Shown: positions 28,275-39,056 of the stretch, in pieces
How positions within the stretch are numbered: the first letter of the stretch is position 1
Layout: the number at the start of each line of letters is the position of its first letter
NCBI GenBank assembly: GCA_028688525.1
Contig: JAQTYA010000003.1
Span: 20,988 to 84,987, forward strand
Length of the DNA stretch: 64,000 nucleotides
Direction: 5' to 3'
DNA from: Methylococcus sp.
GTDB lineage: Bacteria > Pseudomonadota > Gammaproteobacteria > Methylococcales > Methylococcaceae
Notes under the pieces: generated by a model
The model's input: the letters and a program-made list of their open reading frames with translations, nothing else
Database searches by the model: none
Told to the model about the DNA's origin: nothing
Translations under genes and position numbers: made by a program

Positions 28275-29393
28275 TCAATCCTCGACAATTCGGATGGAAT
28301 CGTCTTTCGGCGCATATTGGTCGAGGCCGCCTTCTTCGCTCAGCTTGATCATCAGGCGCACTTCGTTTTTGGAGTCGGCGGCGTAGAGCGCGTCTTCGTA
28401 GTCGATCTTTCCGGCCTTGAACAGCTCGAACAAAGCCTGGTCGAAGGTCTGTATGCCTTGCTCGCGCGAGCGTTTCATAACCTCCTTGAGTTTGTGTACC
28501 TCGCCCTGGCGGATCAAGTCGGAAACCAGCGGTGTATTGATCAGTATTTCCACCGCCGGATAGCGTCCCTGGCCGTCGGCCCGTTTGACGAGTTGCTGGG
28601 CGACGATGGCACGCAGGTTCAGCGACAAATCCAAGAACAGCTGGGGGTGCATGTCTTCCGGGAAGAAATGAAGGATGCGGTCCAGTGCCTGGTTGGCGTT
28701 GTTGGCGTGCAGGGTGCTGACGCAAAGATGCCCCGTCTCGGCGAAGGCGATGGCCTGCTGCATGGTTTCGCGGGTGCGGATCTCGCCGATGAGGATCACG
28801 TCCGGCGCTTGCCGCAAGGTATTTTTCAGCGCCACTTCGTAGGATTCGGTATCGATGCCTACTTCGCGCTGGGTGACGATGCAGCCGACGTGCGGATGAA
28901 CGAATTCCAGCGGGTCCTCGATGGTGATGATATGGCCGCTGGAATGCTCGTTGCGGTATTTGATCATCGCCGCGAGCGAGGTGGACTTGCCCGTGCCTGT
29001 GCCGCCCACGAACAGGATCAGGCCGCGCTTGGTCATCACCAGATCGTTGAGAATGGGCGGCAGGTTGAGCTGCTCGACGGTGGGGATGTCGCTCTGAATC
29101 CGCCGCAGCACCATGCCGGGACTGTTGCGCTGGATGAATGCGCTGACTCGGAATCGCCCCAGCCCGGTCGTGGAGAGGGCGAAGTTGCACTCGTGGGTGT
29201 TCTCGAACTCGTCCCTCTGGCGCTGGTTCATGACGCCGAGAACAATCTCCCGCGCTTGCTCTACCCCAAGCTTGGTATTGGTGAGCGGCATTAGAGTGCC
29301 TTCGACCTTCATGCAGGGCTCCTTGCCTGCGGTGATGAACAGGTCCGATGCTTTCTTCAGCACCATCAGTTTGAGCAGGGATTCGAATTCCAT
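28275..29393 (-). CDS. pilU: Type IV pilus retraction ATPase PilU
   Basis: GGTGTGKSTSLAAMIKYRN, IGEIRTRETMQQAI; next to pilT. Confidence 0.92.
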   Translation of the reverse strand: MEFESLLKLMVLKKASDLFITAGKEPCMKVEGTLMPLTNTKLGVEQAREIVLGVMNQRQRDEFENTHECNFALSTTGLGRFRVSAFIQRNSPGMVLRRIQSDIPTVEQLNLPPILNDLVMTKRGLILFVGGTGTGKSTSLAAMIKYRNEHSSGHIITIEDPLEFVHPHVGCIVTQREVGIDTESYEVALKNTLRQAPDVILIGEIRTRETMQQAIAFAETGHLCVSTLHANNANQALDRILHFFPEDMHPQLFLDLSLNLRAIVAQQLVKRADGQGRYPAVEILINTPLVSDLIRQGEVHKLKEVMKRSREQGIQTFDQALFELFKAGKIDYEDALYAADSKNEVRLMIKLSEEGGLDQYAPKDDSIRIVED

Positions 29394-29406
29394 GGTTTCT
29401 CCCGGA

Positions 29407-30441
29407 TCAAAACGCCGTCTTGTTGACCGCGATTTCGCGGGCGACTTGACGGGTGATGAGGGATTTTTCCACCAGTTCCTGCAGGTGCTGGTCGAGGGTT
29501 TGCATGCCGTCCTTGCGCCCGGTTTGGATGGCGGAGTACATCTGGGCGATCTTGCTCTCGCGGATCAGGTTGCGGATGGCGGGGGTGCCGACCATGATCT
29601 CCCAAGCCGCGGTGCGGCCGCCGCTTACTTTCTTGACGAGCGCCTGCGAAATCACGGCCTGTAGCGATTCCGACAGCATGGAGCGGATCATGTCCTTCTC
29701 CGCGGCCGGGAACACGTCGACGATACGGTCGATGGTCTTGGCGGCGGAACTGGTGTGTAGGGTGCCGAATACCAAGTGTCCGGTTTCCGCCGCGGTGAGC
29801 GCCAGGCGGATGGTCTCCAGGTCGCGCATTTCGCCCACGAGAATCACGTCCGGATCTTCGCGCAGGGCGGAGCGCAAGGCTTCGTTGAAGCCCAGCGTGT
29901 TGCGGTGCACCTCGCGCTGGTTGATCAGGCATTTCTTGCTCTGGTGCACGAACTCGATCGGGTCTTCGATGGTCAGGATGTGGGAGTAGTCGTTGGCGTT
30001 GATGTAATCGATCATTGCGGCCATGGTGGTCGACTTGCCCGAGCCGGTAGGCCCGGTGACCACGATCAGTCCGCGCGGCTGGCGTGTGACGTCCTGGAAG
30101 AATTTGGGGCAGCCGAGTTCCTCCAGCGTAATGACCTTGGACGGGATGGTGCGGAACACCGCCGCGGCGCCCCGGTCCTGGTTGAAGGCGTTGACGCGGA
30201 AGCGGGCGACGCCGGGCAATTCGAACGAAAAGTCGGTTTCCAGGAACTCCTCGAAATCGCGCCGCTGTTTGTCGTTCATGATGTCGTAGATCAGGGCATG
30301 GACTTCCTTGTGTTCCAGCGCAGGCACATTGATGCGGCGGATGTCGCCGTCGACCCGAATCATCGGCGGCAACCCAGACGACAGATGCAAATCGGAGGAT
30401 TTGTTCTTGACGGAAAAGGCGAGAAGTTCGGCAATATCCAT
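29407..30441 (-). CDS. pilT: Type IV pilus twitching motility ATPase PilT
   Basis: MDIAELLAFSVKNKSSDLHLSSGLPPMIRVDGD; AIRNLIRESKIAQMYS. Confidence 0.95.
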   Translation of the reverse strand: MDIAELLAFSVKNKSSDLHLSSGLPPMIRVDGDIRRINVPALEHKEVHALIYDIMNDKQRRDFEEFLETDFSFELPGVARFRVNAFNQDRGAAAVFRTIPSKVITLEELGCPKFFQDVTRQPRGLIVVTGPTGSGKSTTMAAMIDYINANDYSHILTIEDPIEFVHQSKKCLINQREVHRNTLGFNEALRSALREDPDVILVGEMRDLETIRLALTAAETGHLVFGTLHTSSAAKTIDRIVDVFPAAEKDMIRSMLSESLQAVISQALVKKVSGGRTAAWEIMVGTPAIRNLIRESKIAQMYSAIQTGRKDGMQTLDQHLQELVEKSLITRQVAREIAVNKTAF

Positions 30442-30497
30442 GAGGCACGGTCGGGTAGAATTCGGAGCTGGAGACAGTATAGCCAAGGGTATACGTA

Positions 30498-31199
30498 ATG
30501 CAGGAGCTTGAGGGAAATTTGCAGGCGGTGCGGCAGCGGATCCGCGCCGCCGAGGGGGCGGCGGCGCGTCCGGAAGGATCGGTGCGGCTGCTCGCGGTAT
30601 CGAAGACCTATCCGGCGGATACCCTGCGGGCCGCTTACGGATTCGGCCAGCGCGAATTCGGCGAGAATTATCTACAGGAGGCGATGGAAAAGCAGGACGG
30701 CCTAGCCGATCTCGACATCGTCTGGCATTTCATCGGTCCGATCCAGTCCAACAAGACCCGTCCGCTCGCCGAGCGCTTCGACTGGGTGCATGGGGTCGAT
30801 CGTTTGAAAATTGCGCAGCGTCTCAACGACCAGCGTCCGGAAGGCATGGCGCCGCTGAACGTCTGTATCCAGGTCAACATCGGCGGAGAGGCGAGCAAAT
30901 CGGGGGTGGCGCCCGCCGATCTGGCCGGGCTGGCGCATGCGGTTGCTCTCTTGCCCCGGCTTCGTCTGAGGGGACTCATGGCGATTCCCGCGCCGAGCGG
31001 CGACCCGATGCGCCAGCGCGAGGCCTGCCGCCGGCTGCGGGAGCTGCTGGAAGGCCTGGCTATGGCGGAGCTCGACACGCTGTCCATGGGCATGTCGGAC
31101 GACCTGGAGGCGGCGGTGGCGGAAGGGGCGACGATCGTGCGTATCGGCACGGCGATTTTCGGGCGCCGCTCGCGTCCGGAGCCGTCCCTGAGGCCTTAG
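30498..31199 (+). CDS. YggS/PLPBP-family PLP homeostasis protein
   Basis: LLAVSKTYPADTLRAAYGFGQREFGENYLQEA; WHFIGPIQSNKTR. Confidence 0.9.
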   Translation: MQELEGNLQAVRQRIRAAEGAAARPEGSVRLLAVSKTYPADTLRAAYGFGQREFGENYLQEAMEKQDGLADLDIVWHFIGPIQSNKTRPLAERFDWVHGVDRLKIAQRLNDQRPEGMAPLNVCIQVNIGGEASKSGVAPADLAGLAHAVALLPRLRLRGLMAIPAPSGDPMRQREACRRLRELLEGLAMAELDTLSMGMSDDLEAAVAEGATIVRIGTAIFGRRSRPEPSLRP

Positions 31200-31263
31200 G
31201 TCTAAGGTAAACTACCCCGATAAAATTATAACGATTCAGCTTTTACACGGAGAGGACGGCGGA

Positions 31264-32091
31264 ATGAAGCACAAGATTCTGGGATTCATAGGAGCCGGCA
31301 ACATGGCTTCCAGCCTAGTGGGCGGCTTGGTGGCGGACGGCTATCCGGCCCGCAACATCTGGGTTTCGGACGTGGATGAAACCAAGCTGGATGCGCTTTC
31401 GCTGAAATTCGGCGTCAACGTCACCGGCGACAACCGGCGGCTGGCGAGCCTCTCGGAAATCCTGGTGCTGGCGGTGAAACCGCAGATGCTGCGCGAGATC
31501 GCCGAAGACGTGGCGGAGTCCGTTGCCGGCACCCGCCCCTTGGTGTTGTCGGTCGCCGCCGGGATCGAGGAAGCCGCTATCGACCGCTGGCTGGGCGGCG
31601 GCCAGGCCATCGTCCGCTGCATGCCAAACACGCCGGCTCTGGTGAAAACCTCTGCCACCGGTCTGCACGCCAATGATAAGACCACCGCGGCCCAGCGCAG
31701 CGAGGCAGAAAGCATCCTGCGAGCGGTCGGCTTGACCGTCTGGGTGGAGCGCGAAGCGCAGCTCGATGCGGTCACGGCGATTTCCGGCAGCGGCCCGGCC
31801 TATTTTTTCCTGCTCATGGAAGCGATGGAGGGTGCCGCCGCCGGCCTAGGGCTGGATGCGGAGACTGCGCGCTTATTGGTCCAGCAAACCGCGCTGGGTG
31901 CGGCTCGCATTGCCATGGAGTCGGAAGAAGGGCCGGCGGAGCTGCGGCGGCGGGTGACTTCTCCTAACGGCACGACCGAGCGCGCCATCGGCGTATTCGA
32001 GGCGAAAGGCTTGCGGGAGATGGTAGCCGAGGCGGTAGCGGCGGCGCATGAGCGGGCGATACGGCTTTCGCAAGAACTGGGAGGCGAGTGA
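31264..32091 (+). CDS. proC: Pyrroline-5-carboxylate reductase
   Basis: GFIGAGNMASSLVGGL; VRCMPNTPALV; SGSGPAYFFLLMEA. Confidence 0.95.
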   Translation: MKHKILGFIGAGNMASSLVGGLVADGYPARNIWVSDVDETKLDALSLKFGVNVTGDNRRLASLSEILVLAVKPQMLREIAEDVAESVAGTRPLVLSVAAGIEEAAIDRWLGGGQAIVRCMPNTPALVKTSATGLHANDKTTAAQRSEAESILRAVGLTVWVEREAQLDAVTAISGSGPAYFFLLMEAMEGAAAGLGLDAETARLLVQQTALGAARIAMESEEGPAELRRRVTSPNGTTERAIGVFEAKGLREMVAEAVAAAHERAIRLSQELGGE

Positions 32092-32669
32092 TGGACTTGG
32101 GCTATCTAGTCAATCCTGCGGTGTTTCTGATCGAAACGCTGGCCGGCTTCTACATTCTCCTGGTCGTGCTGCGCTTCCTGCTGCAATGGATGGGCGCCGA
32201 CTACTATAACCCTCTGTCGCAATTCATCGTCAAAGTCACCCATCCGCCGCTCCGGCTGTTGCGGCGCTTCATTCCCCCGATTGGCCGGATCGATACCGCA
32301 TCGCTGATATTGATGCTTGCGCTGCAAATGCTGGCGACCTATCTGGTGTTCGTGCTCCAAGGCGTGGCCGGCGTGTCGATCGCCTCGCTGGCGGTTTGGT
32401 CCATCCACGATCTGCTGGACTTGGTGTTCAATATCTTCTTCTTCTGCATCATCGCCCGGGCGCTGTTGAGCTGGTTCGGGCGGATGTCCTACAACCCCGC
32501 CGCCGCGCTTTTGACCGGCCTGACCGAACCCCTGCTGCGCTTCAGCCGCCGCCTGCTGCCATCGGCAGGAGGACTCGACCTATCGCCCATGCTGCCGCTG
32601 ATCGGCATACAGCTGGCCAGGATGCTGATCCTGCCGCCGCTGCAGCAGCTTGCCGCAGTATTGAACTAA
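32091..32669 (+). CDS. YggT-family membrane protein
   Basis: Two YggT repeats; NPLSQFIVKVTHPPLRLLRRFIPP; downstream of proC. Confidence 0.9.
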   Translation: MDLGYLVNPAVFLIETLAGFYILLVVLRFLLQWMGADYYNPLSQFIVKVTHPPLRLLRRFIPPIGRIDTASLILMLALQMLATYLVFVLQGVAGVSIASLAVWSIHDLLDLVFNIFFFCIIARALLSWFGRMSYNPAAALLTGLTEPLLRFSRRLLPSAGGLDLSPMLPLIGIQLARMLILPPLQQLAAVLN

Positions 32670-32808
32670 GGCGGAAGCCGCCGGTCGAATCCCGATAATT
32701 TGGTCGCTTCCTTAGTTTCCAAAACTAAGGGCGGGTTGAAATCCATGACGTTTGCGCGCATGCCCCAGATCAGGGTGAGCAGTGCCGGCGTCGAGCTTGC
32801 AGCGGCAA

Positions 32809-35800
32809 ATGGACTACCTGATATTCTGTTCCGGTATTGCATTCGTGCTTCCGGCATTGGCCTGCGCCTTTCTGGGCCGCGGCCGTACCAGCTATCGGCC
32901 TTGGATTTGGCTGTTGGGCTTCGGCCTGTTTTATGGCCTCGGACGCTGGCTCGATTTGATTCTGCTCAGCTTCGGTCGCTCAGCGCCGGTGGCGGACCTT
33001 CGCCTCGCCCTGCTGGCTGTGGGCCTATCTGTGCTTGCTGGAATTTGGCAGGGACGGCGGCATCCGCCTGGGCGGGCAAAACAAACCGGGGGCATGGTGT
33101 TACGGGGTGCTGCTGCTCGGGGTGGCGATCGCCAGCTTCGCGTCGCCTGCCTGGCTGAATCCTTCGATCCATTATTTCTTGGGTTGCCCGGCCGGCGCGT
33201 GGGCCGCGTGGACACTGCACACCGCCGCGGGGCGAGACCGATCCATTAACCGGTGGCTGGACCTTGCCGCCGCCGTCATGGCGGTTTTCGGCATCATAAT
33301 CGGCTTTGCGGTTTCGCCTGCGCCGTTTTTTCCGGCATCGGTTTTCAATGAAGCCTCGTTCCGGGCGTCGACAGGATTTCCCGTTTCGTTGGCGGAGGGC
33401 TTCTGCGCCATAGCCTTCCTGGCTGCCATGGCGCTGCACGGGTGTCGGCTCGCCGCGCTTTCGTGCGATCCGGAGCCGAGGGCATCGTGGGCTCCCCACG
33501 GCTGGAAACCGGCTTTGACGGCCCTGGTTTTGCTTGCGGGCGGATGGGGCGTCGCGGGCGTGAGCCAACGGTTCGCGGAGTCCGAGATACGCGACGAATT
33601 GCGCGGCAGGGCACTTGCGCTGGCTACGCTGATCACACCCGAGCGGCTACACGGCTTGTCGTCCGCCAATTCGGCCGGCAATGGAGAGTCTTTGCCGGGC
33701 CAACTTGCCGCCTTGTTGCAAGCCGATCCGCGCCTGCAGCGGCTGAGCCTCATTTTGCCGGGTCCGGTGTCCGTCGCGAAGCTCGATCTGCCGCCCGGAG
33801 GTAACCGGTTGGTTGCCGCCCGCAATGTCGAAAACAGCGGCTACGAGTTCGCCGCCTTTGCGCCTATCCATGATTTGCGGAGCGGACGCCTCCTGGGATT
33901 GCTGGGCCTACACGGCGATGCGGAAGCGTCGAAACGCCATATCGCCGAACACCGCCTGACGGCCATGGGAGCGACCCTATTGGCGGTGCTCCTGATGCTT
34001 GGCGTCGCTGCGAGCCGACAGCGGCTGTGGGACGCTGCGCTGAGCATTTCCCGCAGCGAGCGGCGCTACCGTATCGTCGCCGATTTCAATTACGACTGGG
34101 AATACTGGCAGGTGCCGGACGGGGCCCTGCGCTACGTATCTCCCTCCTGCGAAAGGATTACCGGCTATAGCGCGGACGCCCTCCTGAACGAACCCGCGTT
34201 GCTGGAGCGCATGATCCACCCCGAGGACCGGTACCCGCTTCATGGTCGTCCGTGCCCATCCGCCGGGCCGGCAGCCGAGGTGGAAGCCGATTTCCGCATC
34301 GTCAGAGCCGACGGCGAGATTCGCTGGATCGGGCATGTCAGCCGCCCGATTTACGGCGAGCACGGTGAATTTCTGGGGCTGCGGGTCAGCAACCGCGACA
34401 TCACGCTGCGCAAACGGGCCGAGGAGGCTTGGCGGCGGGGAGAACTCCATCTGCGCGAAGCCCAGCGTTTGGCGAACCTCGGCAGTTGGGAACTGGACTT
34501 GCTTAGCGGCCGGTTGGAATGGTCGGAGCAGGTGTTCCGCATCTTCGAAATCGATCCGCAGCAGTTCGGCACTTCCTACGCGGCATTTATCGCCCTGGTG
34601 CATCCGGAAGACCGCGAGGCGGTGAATCACGCTTATACCCAATCGGTTGCGGATCGGCTGCCCTACTCGATCGTACACCGCCTGCTGATGCCGGATGGAC
34701 GGGTCAAGCATGTCTGCGAACGCGGCGAAACCTACTATGGCGAAGACGGCCAGCCCTTGCGCTCAATGGGTACGGTGCAGGACATCAGCGAGCAGCGCAG
34801 GCTGGAAAACGACTCCCGCCAGCTCGCCTCCATCGTCGAGTCCAGCGACGATGCCATCATCGGCGCCAATCTGGACGGGATCGTCCTCAATTGGAACCGG
34901 GCGGCGGAGCGGATCTATGGCTACGCTGCGGCGGAAATCGTCGGTCAGCCCTTGTTTTGCCTCTGCCCTCCGGAAAGATCTGCGGAAATTCGGGAGGTCT
35001 TCGACCGTCTCCTGCGGGGCGAGCATGTCGTTCAGTTCGAAACCGTGCGCTTGAAAAAGGGCGGCACGCCGTTTCCCGTGTCTCAGACCGTGTTTCTGTT
35101 CAAGGATTTCGAAGGCGGGACGGCGGGGATCGCGGAGATTTCCCGCGACATCACGGCGGGCAAGCAGGCGGAGGAACAGCTGCGCCTGGCCGGCGTGGCG
35201 TTCAACCACACCCGCGACGCCGTTTTGATCACCGACGCCGAGGGCTTGATCCTGTCGGTCAATCAAGCTTTCGAAAACATCACGGGGTATAGCGCCGCTG
35301 AAGTGCTCGGGCACAATCCGAGTCTGATGAAATCGGGCCGGCACGAAATCGATTTCTATGCACGTTTCTGGCAAGAGCTGCAAACCGAAGGTTATTGGAG
35401 CGGAGAAATCTGGAACCGCCATCGCAACGGGCACGTGTTTCCTGTCTGGCAGTCGATTTCGGCGGTGAAGGATAGCGAAGGCCGGATTAGCCACTATGTC
35501 GGCATCTTCACCGACATTACGGAGTACAAGGACGCCGAAGCGCGGATCCAATACCTGTCCTATCACGACGACTTGACCGGTTTGCCAAACCGGGCGTTTT
35601 TCCAAATGCGGCTGGATCAGCTCATCGCCGAGGCCGAGCGGGATCAAAACCGGATTGCCTTGCTGGTGCTCGACCTCGACCATTTCAAGACCGTCAACGA
35701 CTCTCTGGGCCACAGCGTAGGCGATGAATTGTTGCGTCAGGTGTCCGAGCGCCTCAAGGCGAATGTAGATATGGCCGATACTTTGGCGCGCCAGGGCGGA

Positions 35801-36850
35801 GACGAGTTCGTCATCGCGTTGGCCGACTGCGAGGCGACGCAAGCAGCGCATGTTGCCGGGGACATAGGCTCCGCGCTGTCCCGGCCTTATGCCATCGGTA
35901 GCCATACGCTCGTCGTAACGCCCAGCCTCGGCATCAGCCTCTATCCGCATGATGGGAGAGATGCGGAAACGCTGATCAAGAGCGCCGACTCTGCTATGTA
36001 CAAAGCAAAATCCCTAGGCCGAAACACGCACCAGTTCTATTCCGCAGAGATGAGCGCCCTGGCTGCGGAACGGCTTACCCTGGAAAACGCCTTGCATCAG
36101 GCGCTGCCGAACCGGGAGTTCGCGCTTCACTACCAGCCGCAGATCGATTTGCGTTCCGGCCGAGTCGTCGGACTCGAGGCTTTGATCCGTTGGCGGCACC
36201 CCGGCATGGGTTGGGTAGCGCCGCTGCGATTCATCCCCGTCGCCGAAGACAACGGGGTTATCGGCCAGATAGGCTGGTGGGTTCTGGAAGAGGCCTGCCG
36301 GCAACAGACGGCATGGGCGGATAGGGGATTGAACCTGGTGCCGGTCGCGGTCAACCTGTCGCCGCTGCAATTGTACAAAAGCGATTTTCCGGAACGTATC
36401 AAAAGCCTGCTCGCGGCCGCTGGGCTCGAACCTTCCTTCCTTGAACTGGAGCTGACCGAAACTGCGGTCATGCGCGACGCCGGTAAGATGGAAGATATGC
36501 TGCGGAAGCTCAAGGCGCTGGGCATCCGGCTTGCCATCGACGACTTCGGCACCGGTTACAGTTCGCTCGGCCGCTTGCGCCGTTTTCAGGTCGATAAGCT
36601 CAAGATCGACCAGTCGTTCGTCCGGAACGTCTGCGAGACCGAGGACAATGCCACGATAACCCGCGCCATCATCGCATTGGCCAAGCAACTCGATCTGAAG
36701 GTGCTAGCCGAAGGGGTGGAAACTGAGGAACAGTTGCGGTTCCTGCGGGAAGCGGGCTGCGACGAGGTACAGGGGTATTATTTCAGCCGCCCTGTTCCCG
36801 CGGATGAGATCCTGCCGTGGTTGTCGGGCGAGAGGACGGATCACCCCTAG
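32809..36850 (+). CDS. Membrane multi-PAS GGDEF-EAL protein; N-terminal TM region split between two frames
   Basis: GGDEFVIALADCE; LEALIRWRHPGMGW; several PAS/PAC repeats; ORF 33035..36850 plus N-terminal part in ORF 32782..33249. Confidence 0.8.
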
Positions 36851-36851
36851 C

Positions 36852-37544
36852 CTAGGCCCGCCGGTAAACCAGATCCCAAACCCCGTGCCCCAGCCGCTGG
36901 CCCCGGTTTTCGAACTTGGTCAGCGAGCGGTAGGCAGGGCGCTCGCTGAATCCCGTGCCGGGGGCTTGGTTGATCAGCCCCTCACAGCCGTCCAAGACTT
37001 CCAGCATCTGCATCGCATAGTCTTCCCAGTCTGTCGCTGCATGGAACACGCCGCCCGGAGCCAGCCGTGACGCCGCCAGCCGGGCGAATTCCGGCGAGAT
37101 CAAGCGGCGCTTGTGGTGGCGCTTCTTGTGCCAGGGATCGGGGAAGAACACCAGGATGCGCGCCAGGCTGGCTTCCGGGATGCGCGTTTCCAATAGTTCG
37201 ACGGCGTCGGTACGGAACACGCGGACGTTTTCCAGCCCGCGCCGCTCCAATTCGATCAGCAGATGGCCGACACCAGGCGGATGGACTTCCGCGCCGACGA
37301 AGTCCTCCTCGGGCAGGCACTCGGCCATCGCCGCCAAACTTTCTCCGTTGCCGAATCCGATTTCCAGGGTCAGCGGCGCCTGGCGACCGAATACCGCAAC
37401 CGGATCGAATGCCGCATCCGGGTCCAGGCCGTAGCGAGGCCATAGGTTCTCCAGGGCGTTTCTCTGCGAGTCGGTGATACGGCCTTGGCGAAGCACGAAG
37501 CTGCGGATACGGCGGGGTAGGGCGAAAACTTCCGAATCGTTCAT
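36852..37544 (-). CDS. trmB: tRNA (guanine-N7-)-methyltransferase
   Basis: LTLEIGFGNGESLAAMA; FFPDPWHKKRHHKRRLI. Confidence 0.95.
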   Translation of the reverse strand: MNDSEVFALPRRIRSFVLRQGRITDSQRNALENLWPRYGLDPDAAFDPVAVFGRQAPLTLEIGFGNGESLAAMAECLPEEDFVGAEVHPPGVGHLLIELERRGLENVRVFRTDAVELLETRIPEASLARILVFFPDPWHKKRHHKRRLISPEFARLAASRLAPGGVFHAATDWEDYAMQMLEVLDGCEGLINQAPGTGFSERPAYRSLTKFENRGQRLGHGVWDLVYRRA

Positions 37545-37578
37545 GAGGCGGTCAATGGCGGAAATACGGTGGGGTTGC

Positions 37579-38505
37579 TTAGCCGGAGACGCGACGCAAG
37601 CTCCGGTTCGGCGCGAGATGGGGCCACAGGATTAAAGCCCAGGCCGCCAGTGCGAGCAGCCAGCCGATACCGGCGGGTACGCGGCGCAGTTCGCCCAATT
37701 CGGGGTTGCGTAGGGCCCGACTCAAGGCTGAGGGCGAATCCAGCCGCAGGTATCCCAGCCCGCTCATGTTGGCGAATTCCTTCAGTTCCGGTTCGTGCAG
37801 CCAGGTCAGATACAAGGTGCCGTCGTTCTTGTGCCGGTGAGTCGTGTCGGTAGACGCATCGAGATAGGCCGTGGTGGTAACGGGGGCAAGGGTGTCGGCG
37901 GTTTCCCAGAATCCCTGCGGGCGGTTTTCGCGGTCCAGTTTCGGTACCGGTACCGGCTTGACGTCGCCTACGCCGACGATAAGGCCTTGAAATTCGCCCG
38001 GCTTGGCCTGGATTTCCGGCCGGACCGGATCGTCCGGCGTCTGCTGGCCGTCGCTGAGGAAGACCAGCCTGAGCCCGGAATCCCGCTTTTTCAGAATGCG
38101 CAGCGCGGAGTTGAGGCCCTGGGCGATGAAACTGTCGGCGGCCCAGGCCATACGCCAGTCGATGTGCTCCAGCACGTCCTCGATCACGCCGGCATGGCGG
38201 CAGACTTCCAGGGGCTCGAACAGCAGCTCCACGTTCTGGGTGGTGAACAGTCCCAGCCCCGCTTCCGAGCCGCAGGGCAGGTCGGCAATGGCGCGGCGGA
38301 CGGCGGCCTTGGCGAAGCTGAGTCGGTCGGCGGGCAGGTTTTCCAGATGGTAGTCGCGGGTGTTCATGCTCTGGGTGATGTCGAGCACAAACAGGTAGCG
38401 GAACACCGGCTGCTCTATTGGAATCCGCGGGTCGGCCCAGGCCAGCAGGGTGAGGACTGCGGCTGCCGCTAGTCCGGCGAAGGGCCAGCCGAAGCGCGGC
38501 TTCAC
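37579..38505 (-). CDS. mxaL: vWA protein MxaL-like
   Basis: LFVLDITQSMNTRDY; position in the R-S-A-C-K-L order. Confidence 0.8.
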   Translation of the reverse strand: MKPRFGWPFAGLAAAAVLTLLAWADPRIPIEQPVFRYLFVLDITQSMNTRDYHLENLPADRLSFAKAAVRRAIADLPCGSEAGLGLFTTQNVELLFEPLEVCRHAGVIEDVLEHIDWRMAWAADSFIAQGLNSALRILKKRDSGLRLVFLSDGQQTPDDPVRPEIQAKPGEFQGLIVGVGDVKPVPVPKLDRENRPQGFWETADTLAPVTTTAYLDASTDTTHRHKNDGTLYLTWLHEPELKEFANMSGLGYLRLDSPSALSRALRNPELGELRRVPAGIGWLLALAAWALILWPHLAPNRSLRRVSG

Positions 38506-39056
38506 GGGCCCCCTCCGGGTATGCCGGGCAGGGTGGAGAATACGGAGGATTTGGTGCCCTGCCAGTTGGCTTTTTCTTTTTCCTTGGGCGGCGGAGTGAT
38601 GCGGAAGGCGTATTCCAGATTGAAGCGCGCGTCCTGGTCGGCGGGGTTCAGCCGCAACGCTTCCTTCAGATTCTCCTTGGCCATCGCGACCAAGGCATTG
38701 ACGCGGGTGTATTCCAGCACGCCACGGGCATTCCACAGGCTGGCCGCTTCGCGCAGGTAGATCGTGCCCATGTTGTACCTTACCCGTTCGCGGAAAGCCG
38801 GATCGGCTTGGTTCTGCAGGGTGTGATAAAGCCGTAGCGCTTCCTGGTAGTCCCCCTCGCGGTCGAAAGCCAGGGCCTTGGCGAAGACCGCTTCCGGCGC
38901 CGTATCCTCCTCCAGGCTCGCCTCGCTAGGGTCTTGGATGGCGGCGTTGACGCTCAGCACGCCGATCAGGCGGTATCCTGAATATGCGGCGGCGGCGCTG
39001 CCCAGAATCAGGATGCCGGCAGCGATGGTTTCGCGGAGTTTGGCTGGATTCACCAT
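38502..39056 (-). CDS. mxaK: MxaK-like TPR-type protein
   Basis: EDTAPEAVFAKALAFDREGDYQEALRLYHTL; operon position. Confidence 0.75.
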   Translation of the reverse strand: MVNPAKLRETIAAGILILGSAAAAYSGYRLIGVLSVNAAIQDPSEASLEEDTAPEAVFAKALAFDREGDYQEALRLYHTLQNQADPAFRERVRYNMGTIYLREAASLWNARGVLEYTRVNALVAMAKENLKEALRLNPADQDARFNLEYAFRITPPPKEKEKANWQGTKSSVFSTLPGIPGGGP

